Of a stretch of 24,668 nucleotides of DNA, positions 17,343-22,770 are shown in pieces (position 1 is the stretch's first letter; every line of letters begins with the position of its first letter). The translations under genes were made by a program, and so were the position numbers. The stretch comes from a virus. Below the pieces are notes generated by a model that was not told the origin of the DNA, ran no database searches, and saw only the letters and a list, made by a program, of their open reading frames with translations. The stretch lies in the IMG/VR virus record IMGVR_UViG_3300007640_000226, positions 1 to 24,668 of that record, one strand, 5' to 3'.

Positions 17343-18116
17343 ATGCCTATTGCAGACCCATTTGCACCTGCGGCTGAAAGCGGGGGAACAGGAACAGAAG
17401 ACCTTGGTTGGGAAGTCGTTGATGTAAGCGACGGCTCTTGGACTTTTGCAAACCCCAGCGGTTATGGTGTGGTTAGTTATTCCACAGACCCAGCAGGAAA
17501 CACTAAATTAGAATGGGATGTCGCTGCACCTGTAAGTGATGACCTCTTAACAAACGGGGCAAACTTTGTCGGTCCTAGACTTTACAAGCAGATTTTAAAA
17601 CCTGATGGGACACCTTACAGATTAGACGACACAGACCAAAACATTTTAATTGTTATTAACATAGACAGACAAATCCGTCCAGCAGACACAGCAGGGCAAA
17701 ACAATCCTTTGCTACACGCAGTTCTTGGATTAGCAGAAGACCCAACACAAACCATTAGAACAAACTTAAAACTTGCAGGTGTTGGGTTTGGATTTAACGG
17801 CACCTTGTCTAACAGAAATCTTATCCCTTACACAATTGGTTCTAACAACCTTATCAGCCCACCAGATTACAGGGTTGCGATGGGAGACTATTGGATTTGG
17901 GGTAAGGCAGGTGGTGCTGTAAATGCTACTGCTTTAAGAGACAACGGAACTACACAGCAACTATCATCAAGAAACACAAATCAGTTCTACACAGAGAATG
18001 GTGAAATCTATTTGTGTTTAGGATGGTCGCCTTCTTTGATAGGGCAATCATCCAGCGGAGAACTACAAGGTAGAATTCGCTACAAAATAATTTCATTCGC
18101 CAACACTACTACATAA
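17343..18116 (+). CDS. Fibre or adhesin-like virion protein
   Basis: This 257-residue, beta-rich protein is dominated by Gly, Asn, Thr and Ser, with regularly spaced Trp/Tyr (WEVVDVSDGSWTFANPSGYGVVSY; GDYWIWGKAGGAVNATALRDNG; GEIYLCLGWSPSLIGQSSSG). There is no signal peptide and no catalytic motif. It is the first gene after the ejection trio, the place of the tail fibre gene in T7-like genomes, but it is far shorter than T7 gp17 and lacks the N-terminal attachment domain. It may be a receptor-binding or spike subunit. The start is set by GAAGGAG. A virion role is likely; anything more specific is a guess. Confidence 0.45.
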   Translation: MPIADPFAPAAESGGTGTEDLGWEVVDVSDGSWTFANPSGYGVVSYSTDPAGNTKLEWDVAAPVSDDLLTNGANFVGPRLYKQILKPDGTPYRLDDTDQNILIVINIDRQIRPADTAGQNNPLLHAVLGLAEDPTQTIRTNLKLAGVGFGFNGTLSNRNLIPYTIGSNNLISPPDYRVAMGDYWIWGKAGGAVNATALRDNGTTQQLSSRNTNQFYTENGEIYLCLGWSPSLIGQSSSGELQGRIRYKIISFANTTT

Positions 18117-18132
18117 GAAGGAGAAGAAGACT

Positions 18133-18558
18133 ATGGCTAAACAAGGAAAATTTATTCATCAGGGAGAATGGGTCGGTGTTAAACCACTAACCACCAGTTA
18201 TGCTGCATCAGGTGTTTCGGGCATTAATGTCCCACCAAATCAATCGTCGTTCTACAACGAAGTGCTTACAGGTAAATTATCTTTCTGGGTAATCAAAGGA
18301 GACACACTTGCTGGCGCTCCACCACCATCATCAATTACTGCCTTCATTACAGAGGATGCAGCAGGTGATGAGATTATCATTCCTGAAACTACTATGGCTC
18401 TAACACTTGGTCGTTCAGGTGCAGGAACTTGGATGGGGGCTGCTCGTCTAGATGTTGATGTTCGCCTTAAAGCACCAACAACTGATTTATTTGTCTGGAT
18501 TAAAACAGACAGCGGAACCGCTACTGCGAGACAGGTGCAGTTAAACTGGGAGGAATAG
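18133..18558 (+). CDS. Small beta-rich protein, likely paralogue of the 19152 gene
   Basis: The protein has 141 residues. It begins MAKQGKFIHQGEW and ends QLNWEE. The 146-residue protein at 19152-19592 begins MGAVGKFIKLQHLE and ends DFYWEDIG, and both have a strand with a central 'L-S-F/I-F-W' (KLSFWVIKGDT; NLSIFWSKNQAGTD). The shared start, middle and end suggest the two are diverged copies, though overall identity is low and I have not aligned them formally. Composition suggests a single beta sandwich. Likely a minor virion or fibre-tip protein. It has a strong ribosome site (AAGGAG). Confidence 0.5.
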   Translation: MAKQGKFIHQGEWVGVKPLTTSYAASGVSGINVPPNQSSFYNEVLTGKLSFWVIKGDTLAGAPPPSSITAFITEDAAGDEIIIPETTMALTLGRSGAGTWMGAARLDVDVRLKAPTTDLFVWIKTDSGTATARQVQLNWEE

Positions 18559-18560
18559 TT

Positions 18561-18782
18561 ATGGAAATGGAAATCTTTTCATTACTAGCAACCCCAGCAG
18601 GAACAGCAGCAGTTGCTATTTACTTCGTTCATAAGTTTATGCACTTCCATAAGGAGAGCCTAGACAAATGTTTAGCAGAGGCGAAGGAAGACAGAGATGT
18701 TTTTAAAGAAGCCGTCATTAAAATTGACGCACGATTAACCTACCTAGAAAAATTAGTTGAGAAACTTACGGAGAAACTATGA
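18561..18782 (+). CDS. BhlA/UviB-type holin-like protein
   Basis: The protein has 73 residues. One N-terminal membrane segment (about residues 6-24, FSLLATPAGTAAVAIYFVH) is followed by a charged linker and a C-terminal amphipathic coiled coil (residues 40-73, with ARLTYLEKLVEKLTEKL). This topology and length match the BhlA/UviB group of small phage holin-like proteins. It would sit in the inner membrane and trigger lysis. No endolysin is visible nearby, which is a gap in the lysis story. Its stop overlaps the next start (ATGA), so it is coupled to a second small membrane protein, a common arrangement for holin pairs. Two in-frame ATGs lie at 18561 and 18567; the first has the better AGGA spacing. 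Confidence 0.55.
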   Translation: MEMEIFSLLATPAGTAAVAIYFVHKFMHFHKESLDKCLAEAKEDRDVFKEAVIKIDARLTYLEKLVEKLTEKL

Positions 18783-18970
18783 CTAAAATAAAAGAATTTA
18801 TTGACCGCTACAACATAAGCATAGCAATCGTTGGAACCGCTGTGGTTCTTTCTACTATGTTTGGGACTTGCTCCTATGACTACCAGTCGGGTGATGTGTC
18901 GGTAGATGCAAACCCACAGCAGGTAGTTGAGGAGATTAAGAATGGTTCTACCACCGAAGAAAAAGAATAA
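18779..18970 (+). CDS. Small single-span membrane protein, possible second lysis factor
   Basis: The protein has 63 residues. A short basic N-terminus is followed by one membrane segment (about 13-31, ISIAIVGTAVVLSTMFGTC) and an acidic, soluble C-terminal tail ending TEEKE. A Cys directly after the hydrophobic stretch (FGTC) vaguely resembles a lipobox but does not fit well. The start overlaps the holin-like gene as ATGA. The location suggests an antiholin, spanin-like or inner-membrane accessory protein, none of which can be proved from the sequence. Confidence 0.5.
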   Translation: MTKIKEFIDRYNISIAIVGTAVVLSTMFGTCSYDYQSGDVSVDANPQQVVEEIKNGSTTEEKE

Positions 18971-19148
18971 ACCATCAACAGGAATTATTGTTATGCCGAA
19001 GAAAGGACTTTACGACAACATCAACAAACGCAAGAAGAAAGGAATTAGTAGAACAAAAAAGAATTCTACTATTGACCCAAAGACTTACGACAAGATGAAG
19101 AAAAAGAAAGGGGGCTTTGCTCCCAAGAAGACAGCAAAGAGGAAGTAA
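18942..19148 (+). CDS. Small Lys-rich protein with MPKKGLY motif
   Basis: The protein is extremely basic, with about a third Lys plus Arg. From the ATG at 18942 it has 68 residues and a well-placed GAGGAG site, but this start overlaps the membrane-protein gene by 29 bases. A second in-frame ATG at 18993 gives a 51-residue form beginning MPKKGLYDNINKRKKKG. I recall 'MPKKGLYANI.AKRKRI' as the N-terminus of short, widespread phage proteins of unknown function, so 18993 may be the true start. The protein ends GGFAPKKTAKRK. It could bind DNA or RNA or be a packaged virion peptide. Confidence 0.6.
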   Translation: MVLPPKKKNKPSTGIIVMPKKGLYDNINKRKKKGISRTKKNSTIDPKTYDKMKKKKGGFAPKKTAKRK

Positions 19149-19151
19149 TCT

Positions 19152-19592
19152 ATGGGTGCCGTAGGAAAGTTTATTAAACTACAACACTTGGAGATAGACC
19201 CACCTATCACATTTACGAATGCTTATTCACAGGTTCTGCGGATAGACATTCCACTTCCTACTGGTGCATTTGATTTAGGTGTTAAGCGTCTTGTTGGAAT
19301 TGTAGGACAGGTGCGATTGTTCGGCAACGCACAGACTGGTGGAGCAAAGAACCTATCTATCTTCTGGTCTAAAAACCAAGCAGGCACAGACCTTTTGTTT
19401 GAGGATTTAACCAAGCCAGTTTTCACTTCACCATTCGTAGCAGGTGGCTGGGTTGTAGATTTTAATTACGATAAGATGATGGTGATTAAACCAGAGGAAC
19501 ACCCAGAGGGAACAATTAGTTTATTTGGTGTCGTCTCTTCTGGAACACTAACCTGTAATCATTTAGATTTTTATTGGGAAGACATAGGATAG
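19152..19592 (+). CDS. Small beta-rich protein, last gene of the late region
   Basis: The 146-residue protein shares its start (GKFI), an internal strand and its end (YWED) with the protein at 18133-18558, so it is probably a diverged duplicate. Its central part is beta-rich: LVGIVGQVRLFGNAQTGGAKNLSIFW and TSPFVAGGWVVDFNYDKMMVI. It has an AGAGGAAG ribosome site. Its stop codon ends at 19592, immediately beside the 3' end of the tRNA-like sequence on the other strand. A minor virion protein is the likeliest role. Confidence 0.5.
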   Translation: MGAVGKFIKLQHLEIDPPITFTNAYSQVLRIDIPLPTGAFDLGVKRLVGIVGQVRLFGNAQTGGAKNLSIFWSKNQAGTDLLFEDLTKPVFTSPFVAGGWVVDFNYDKMMVIKPEEHPEGTISLFGVVSSGTLTCNHLDFYWEDIG

Positions 19593-19667
19593 TGGAACGA
19601 CTACTGGGAATTAAACCCAGACCATCACCTTCGTAGGGCTGTGTGCTATTCATTACACCATAGTCGC
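19593..19667 (-). tRNA. tRNA-Arg(ACG)-like sequence, with encoded CCA and weak anticodon stem
   Basis: Read on the minus strand, the 75 bases fold as a cloverleaf. The acceptor GCGACTA pairs with TAGTCGT (7/7 with one G-U), followed by discriminator T and an encoded CCA. The D stem is GTGT/GCAC with loop AATGAATA. The anticodon loop is CTACGAA (anticodon ACG, Arg). The variable loop is 4 bases. The T stem CTGGG/CCCAG is perfect, with loop TTTAATT. The usual G19-C56 pair is replaced by A19-U56, a matched double change. The anticodon stem is poor: only 3 of 5 pairs form, with C27/A43 and A28/G42 mismatched. So it may be a functional but odd tRNA, a decaying one, or a tRNA-derived attachment sequence. 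A small hairpin flanks its 5' end. Confidence 0.5.
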
Positions 19668-19734
19668 ACCTTATGTTTTTTTATTAGGTGTCCTTAACTT
19701 TGTGTAATCCAAATAATAAAAATAAGTAAAAGAA

Positions 19735-19767
19735 AAACCCCCACATTATTCAGGAATGTGGGGGTTT
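19735..19767. terminator. Strong bidirectional terminator between convergent regions
   Basis: AAACCCCCACATT (19735-19747) and AATGTGGGGGTTT (19755-19767) form a perfect 13-bp stem with a 7-base loop. On the minus strand it runs into TTCTTTT, and on the plus strand into AGTTTTGG. It stands between the last late gene (+) and the minus-strand operon and should stop both. In the minus direction it lies upstream of the tRNA-like sequence, so that RNA needs read-through or its own promoter. Confidence 0.9.
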
Positions 19768-19826
19768 AGTTTTGGCGGTTTAGTTTTTAGGAGATAAATA
19801 ATAATGTCTTATCATTTGGTGAAAGG

Positions 19827-20018
19827 TTATTGCCTCTCACTATTAGAGAAATCGTCAAGGCGTTTTTGTAATTGATTGCAAGTTTCTTCACGCTCAATCA
19901 TTCCCCTCGTTGGCTTCTCTAATAAATCATAACACGACACGCTCTCCAAGTCAAGACCTTTAAACCATTCAGGTGTAGGAAGTAATTTATTTATTTGATG
20001 AGGCAACCTCTCTTCCAT
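19827..20018 (-). CDS. Small unknown protein, last gene of the minus-strand operon
   Basis: From the ATG at 20018 this gives 63 residues (MEERLPHQINKLLPTPEWFKG ... LEKPTRGMIEREETCNQLQ ... NSERQ), a soluble, charged composition typical of a real protein. The frame stays open upstream to an ATG at 20162, but that extension looks like out-of-frame translation of the neighbouring gene. There is no clear ribosome site before 20018. It overlaps the end of the preceding gene by 32 bases in a different frame, so it could be reached by coupling or by a frameshift from that gene. Function unknown. Confidence 0.4.
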   Translation of the reverse strand: MEERLPHQINKLLPTPEWFKGLDLESVSCYDLLEKPTRGMIEREETCNQLQKRLDDFSNSERQ

Positions 20019-20196
20019 CAGGTAGGACAACGGGATTACAGGAGCCAGCAAGGGCAGACCCTTCGCCGCTCTCATAACCCTCACTTGTAGAATAATCATT
20101 CTTCTCATAAGCAAGTCCATAATAATGAAGTTGTTTCTTTCTGTTGGTTTTATCTTTTTCATTTACTACCTCGTTAGTTATTTTACTTTTATCCAT
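19987..20196 (-). CDS. Small hydrophilic unknown protein
   Basis: The protein has 69 residues, beginning MDKSKITNEVVNEKDK and ending LPDGREVASSNK. It is highly charged at the N-terminus and Gly/Ser-rich in the middle (YSTSEGYESGEGSALAGSC). A longer in-frame ORF reaches 20301, but the start at 20196 is preceded by an excellent AAGGAGGAAG site, which decides it. It overlaps the end of the nuclease-like gene by 19 bases, as expected in a compact operon. No recognisable family. Confidence 0.65.
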   Translation of the reverse strand: MDKSKITNEVVNEKDKTNRKKQLHYYGLAYEKNDYSTSEGYESGEGSALAGSCNPVVLPDGREVASSNK

Positions 20197-20729
20197 TTGC
20201 CTTCCTCCTTCTTGATTGTGAATAGCCACCCTTGGTCTGCATTCTCCCAACCGAAGAAACTTATGTAGCCATAGTTGTTTGCTTGGTTCGGGTCTTTGCA
20301 ACGGGTGAGATAAGGATTACCATTCTCGTAATGTGTTTTTAATTTGAGAGCATCAAAGACATAAACACAATCTGTAAATTCATTAACAAAAAATAAAAAG
20401 TTTAAATGTCCTATCTCTACTGACTTCCACCAACCTGCTCTCTTTGTCTTTGCATCATCCTTCCAGATTTCTATTACACCTGTGTCGCAAGCCTCACCAG
20501 TCCATTTAGTTCCAGCAAGTGTCTTAACCTCTATGCCTTTGGTTCCTCTGTTAGAATTCCAAATAACATAATCATTCTCTGCATCTATTCCTAGATGTTC
20601 GTAGAGATAGTGTGGTGTTTTAGTCCAGCCTTTAATGTTGCCTACGGATTGGAGATAGTTAAAGAAGTCTTCTACCTTTGCCTCTCCTCTGTCGCCCTGC
20701 TTTAATGATGTTCCAAAATTCTTATTCAT
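20178..20729 (-). CDS. PD-(D/E)XK nuclease-like protein
   Basis: The protein has 183 residues. The order of motifs fits a minimal PD-(D/E)XK fold: an N-terminal helix with GDRGEAKVEDFF (E16), then a strand with GIDAENDYVIW (D49 or D53) and GIEVKT (E67-x-K69). The acid-to-E-x-K spacing is about 13. A following conserved-looking segment, TGVIEIWKDDAKTKRAGWWKS, resembles the strand and Ser/Trp region of small restriction- or resolvase-type enzymes. It would cut DNA in the host cell, perhaps host chromosome degradation or recombination-junction processing. The start overlaps the sigma-like gene by 8 bases, and AAAGGAGGG lies upstream. The assignment is by motif only. Cys-containing and Trp-rich segments in the C-terminal half do not suggest any one family. 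Confidence 0.5.
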   Translation of the reverse strand: MNKNFGTSLKQGDRGEAKVEDFFNYLQSVGNIKGWTKTPHYLYEHLGIDAENDYVIWNSNRGTKGIEVKTLAGTKWTGEACDTGVIEIWKDDAKTKRAGWWKSVEIGHLNFLFFVNEFTDCVYVFDALKLKTHYENGNPYLTRCKDPNQANNYGYISFFGWENADQGWLFTIKKEEGKWIKVK

Positions 20730-21351
20730 AACCTGTTCCCTCCTTTAACTTTTTAATCAGGTCTAGTCTCTTTGCATAAAATGCTTTCTTACCAATTACC
20801 CCTGATGGGAAATTTAAAATCTTATTTTTCTTTTCGCTCCATTCCAAGTCCAGCATTCCACAATTGTAAAGATAAATAAATCTCTCATCTTCTGTGGCGT
20901 GGTTAGAAATGTAGTTCTCTACGACTGCAATAATTTCATTTGTCTCAAACATTAGTTCTCCTAGTGGTGTTGTTGCTACAAGCATTTGATAATCTGGAAC
21001 ATAGGTGAAGCATAACTTTTCTTTTGCTTCCTCCTGTGTTCTCATAAATTCTCTGTAATAAAGTCTTCCTACAAAAGCCTTTACTTCTATCTTCGTCCAA
21101 GCCCTGAATTGTTTTTGTAATCCTATGTCGTTCCAATCCCACCAATCAGTCATCCACTTTTCTCTAAATCTATTTGTGGAATTTCTATTGTGTGATAGAA
21201 TGTGTAGGTAGAATTCGCTGGCGAAGTCTTCCAAGTCCCAGCCTTTAAAGGATAGGATTTTTCCTAGTTTATTATGTGGTGATAAGAACCTGTAAGTAAT
21301 CTCATTACACACCTTCCATAACTTTAACTGGATGAAGTCTGTGTTTTTCAT
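20722..21351 (-). CDS. Sigma factor-like protein, first gene of the minus-strand operon
   Basis: The protein has 209 residues. Residues 38-52 (WDLEDFASEFYLHIL) resemble sigma region 2.1/2.2, where 'D..D...E..l.i' contacts the polymerase. Residues 82-103 (FRAWTKIEVKAFVGRLYYREFM) resemble region 2.3/2.4. Residues about 143-204 look like a divergent region 4 helix-turn-helix, ending in GKKAFYAKRLDLIKKLK. ECF sigma factors are of similar length (about 160-210 residues). It is the first gene after the minus-strand early-type promoter, where a transcriptional switch protein would be expected. The start at 21351 has GGAG eight bases upstream. The resemblance is weak and could be chance. An unrelated DNA-binding helical protein is the alternative. 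Confidence 0.4.
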   Translation of the reverse strand: MKNTDFIQLKLWKVCNEITYRFLSPHNKLGKILSFKGWDLEDFASEFYLHILSHNRNSTNRFREKWMTDWWDWNDIGLQKQFRAWTKIEVKAFVGRLYYREFMRTQEEAKEKLCFTYVPDYQMLVATTPLGELMFETNEIIAVVENYISNHATEDERFIYLYNCGMLDLEWSEKKNKILNFPSGVIGKKAFYAKRLDLIKKLKEGTGYE

Positions 21352-21406
21352 AATTTAATCTCCATAACATAAATCCCGCCAAGGATTTGTAATAACTACT
21401 ACATCT

Positions 21407-21435
21407 ATTGTAGCATAAATAAATAGTTTCCGCAA
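21407..21435 (-). promoter_or_regulatory. Early-type sigma70 promoter for the minus-strand operon
   Basis: On the minus strand, TTGCGG (plus 21430-21435) is followed by 17 bases and TACAAT (plus 21407-21412). The same -35 and -10 hexamers and spacing recur at 23381-23409. The start would be about 40-50 bases before the ATG of the sigma-like gene. Confidence 0.75.
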
Positions 21436-21444
21436 CTGGAAAAG

Positions 21445-21478
21445 GAAACTTTTTCTCTAAAAAAGTAAAAAAAGTTTC
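21445..21478. promoter_or_regulatory. Operator-like dyad upstream of the minus-strand promoter
   Basis: GAAACTTTTTCTCT (21445-21458) and, inverted, GAAACTTTTTTTAC (21465-21478 on the minus strand) are separated by six A residues. The dyad begins 9 bases upstream of the -35 element. A related half-site occurs at 21539-21554 and another on the minus strand at about 23426-23437. It could be a repressor or activator site, or simply an A/T-tract UP element. Confidence 0.35.
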
Positions 21479-21483
21479 TACCC

Positions 21484-21520
21484 TATGCAACATTATTACC
21501 AGAAATCTGGGAGGTGCATA
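21484..21520. repeat. Inverted repeat TATGCA...TGCATA enclosing a small hairpin
   Basis: TATGCA (21484-21489) and TGCATA (21515-21520) flank CCAG-AAAT-CTGG (21499-21510). The same outer repeat occurs at 22801-22852, around a different hairpin (AGCC-GTGGG-GGCT). Two copies of one outer repeat in two control regions suggest protein-binding or RNA-structure elements. The function is unknown. Confidence 0.4.
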
Positions 21521-21556
21521 ATTTATTTTTATTTTTTTAAACTTTTTTGGAAACAC

Positions 21557-21581
21557 TTTTGGAAAGTTGGTCCTGTGTAAT
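21557..21581 (+). promoter_or_regulatory. Degenerate promoter for the plus-strand early genes
   Basis: TGTAAT (21576-21581) followed by AAGTGTAGGGGTTATT closely matches the bases after the two well-formed TACAAT boxes (AATAGTGTAGGGATT and AGATGTAGTAGTTATT). This supports it as a -10 region. Upstream, CACTTTTGGAA resembles the CACTTGCGGAA of the promoter at 23381, but with only 13 bases between hexamers. It is either a weak or activator-dependent promoter, or a damaged copy. Confidence 0.4.
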
Positions 21582-21588
21582 AAGTGTA

Positions 21589-21646
21589 GGGGTTATTGTT
21601 CCCCCGCATCTCGGGTTAAGCCAATAGGCTGAATGGTTCTACGAAC
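21589..21646 (+). ncRNA. Hairpin-rich leader of the plus-strand early genes
   Basis: Four small stems follow one another: GGGG/CCCC (21589-21604), CCCG/CGGG (21603-21615), AGCC/GGCT (21619-21630) and GTTC/GAAC (21636-21646). The first two share bases and cannot both form, so the leader could switch between two folds. The following 70 bases are AT-rich and apparently unstructured. No riboswitch class is recognised. Confidence 0.35.
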
Positions 21647-21721
21647 TGATTGAGACCAAATAAAATAATAAATAAAAATTAATAACAAACAAATCTAATA
21701 AACTGAAAGGAGAAAGAATGA

Positions 21722-21982
21722 ATGTTAGAAGAAAGATTAAATGTTTTAGAAAATGAAGATTACAAATTAAGAAATGAAAGTGAGATTAAAGAAGAGAAAG
21801 TTATTATTAATAAAGAGAAGATTAAATCTTATCAGGACTGGGAAGATAATAGAAGCCAACAAGAAATCTATTATTCCAATCTAAACAAGAAAGAAAAACA
21901 AAGAGAACTTATCTTCCAGACTTTAATAATAATGTTCTTTGGTTGGTTGTCTGGAATAATAACTTCACTTTCAGTTCTTTAA
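21722..21982 (+). CDS. Coiled-coil protein with C-terminal membrane anchor
   Basis: The protein has 86 residues. Residues 1-60 are an uninterrupted charged helix (LEERLNVLENEDYKLRNESE...EKVIINKEKIKSYQDWED) and likely a coiled coil. Residues 65-86 (ELIFQTLIIMFFGWLSGIITSLSVL) form one C-terminal membrane segment. A tail-anchored inner-membrane protein made early could act on the host envelope, for example superinfection exclusion, but this is speculation. The ATG at 21722 has GGAG ten bases upstream. Another ATG at 21718 opens only a 12-codon frame. It is the first plus-strand early gene. Confidence 0.6.
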   Translation: MLEERLNVLENEDYKLRNESEIKEEKVIINKEKIKSYQDWEDNRSQQEIYYSNLNKKEKQRELIFQTLIIMFFGWLSGIITSLSVL

Positions 21983-22039
21983 ACTAATTAACTAATGTTG
22001 GAGGCAACAACTTAATAACTAATAAAGGAGATAATGATT

Positions 22040-22486
22040 ATGTTGAGACCAAAAAGAAAAAATAAAATTCCAGATTGGAAAGAAGAAATAAGAAAGTTAG
22101 ATGAAGCAACTTCTCTTAAAGATAATTGGCGTTATGTTTCAGTAGGTGTTGATGTTTGGAAAATAGATAATAACCATTACTATGACCCAACAGATGAAAT
22201 GATTGAGAACATAGATAATAAAAATAAAATAGATGAAGGTGAAGCCCTTGTTGAGAGAATGAATTTACCATCAGGTGTTGAGATGATTGAGAGACTAGAA
22301 CCAATAAAACAAAAAGTTGTTTTCTATTATGTCTGGGATGGAATGTCTTTCAGTAAAATAGGAAAGGTGTTAGGTTTCTCTAAACAACGAGCGCATCAAA
22401 TTTACTGGTCTGCTATTCAGGATTTAAAAGATTTGTTTGGTGGTGATAATGTGTTCTATGGTTTGTGTGATGGAGAAGAAGAATGA
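22040..22486 (+). CDS. Sigma region 4-like helix-turn-helix protein
   Basis: From the ATG at 22040 this gives 148 residues. An ATG at 22034 is only 3 bases from GGAG, while 22040 is 9 bases away and preferred. Residues 83-131 read like sigma region 4: ERLEPIKQKVVFYYVWDG then MSFSKIGKVLGFSKQRAHQI and a final helix YWSAIQDLKDLF. This matches 'L....r.v..l.y.dg.s..eIa..lg.s..rv.qi...al..L'. The N-terminal 80 residues have no recognisable region 2, so it may bind DNA or a -35-type element without core contacts, like a partial sigma or co-activator. It is translationally coupled to the next gene (ATGA). A candidate regulator of the phage transcription programme. Confidence 0.6.
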   Translation: MLRPKRKNKIPDWKEEIRKLDEATSLKDNWRYVSVGVDVWKIDNNHYYDPTDEMIENIDNKNKIDEGEALVERMNLPSGVEMIERLEPIKQKVVFYYVWDGMSFSKIGKVLGFSKQRAHQIYWSAIQDLKDLFGGDNVFYGLCDGEEE

Positions 22487-22770
22487 TTACAGGAGATTTA
22501 ATTTATCCCAGAAATAATAATCATCCCCTAGGAATGATGATTGTAATAGAAGATGTAAGTGTTGAGAACATAGAAAAAGATAATTTAAATTCTTTAATAG
22601 ATAATGGTTTCTATGATGATGGAATAAAGATGATAGAAAGAATAGAAGATTTAGGAAATCATAAGTTAGTTTATTCTATTATTACCCAGAACAAGATAGT
22701 AGTTCCAGAAGATTGGTTATTAAAAAACTATCAAGTTATTTCTACTGCTAATTCCCCAGCACAATCATAA
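22483..22770 (+). CDS. Unknown early protein coupled to the sigma-like gene
   Basis: The protein has 95 residues. Its start overlaps the previous stop (ATGA). It begins MITGDLIYPRNNNHPLGMMIVIEDV, a pattern of an N-terminal 'GDLI....' strand and a beta-type fold, possibly a small barrel (SH3-like). It ends in a short charged segment and a Ser/Ala tail. The protein at 23522 has a similar 'GDLV' start. No family can be named. The pairing suggests it works with the helix-turn-helix protein. Confidence 0.6.
   Translation: MITGDLIYPRNNNHPLGMMIVIEDVSVENIEKDNLNSLIDNGFYDDGIKMIERIEDLGNHKLVYSIITQNKIVVPEDWLLKNYQVISTANSPAQS

Noticed and set aside
18802-18870. Lipoprotein signal (FGTC) in the 63-residue membrane protein
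   Set aside because: Phe at -3 and Thr at -1 do not fit a lipobox, so an outer-membrane spanin lipoprotein cannot be claimed.
20019-20162. N-terminal extension of the last minus-strand gene from an ATG at 20162
   Set aside because: The GAGG before it is part of codons of the 69-residue gene, and the extension reads like an out-of-frame translation of that gene.
21305-21556. Minus-strand ORF of 83 codons overlapping the sigma-like gene start
   Set aside because: It runs through the minus-strand promoter and the operator-like dyad, has no ribosome site and a low-complexity composition. The frame is a by-product.
21634-21648. CTACGAA in the early leader, matching the anticodon loop of the tRNA-like sequence
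   Set aside because: It cannot form a stem around that 7-base loop; the bases instead form GTTC-TAC-GAAC. A short chance match is the simplest view.
21580-21656. Possible tRNA ending in GACCA at about 21656
   Set aside because: No acceptor partner or T arm could be found; the hairpins do not form a cloverleaf.
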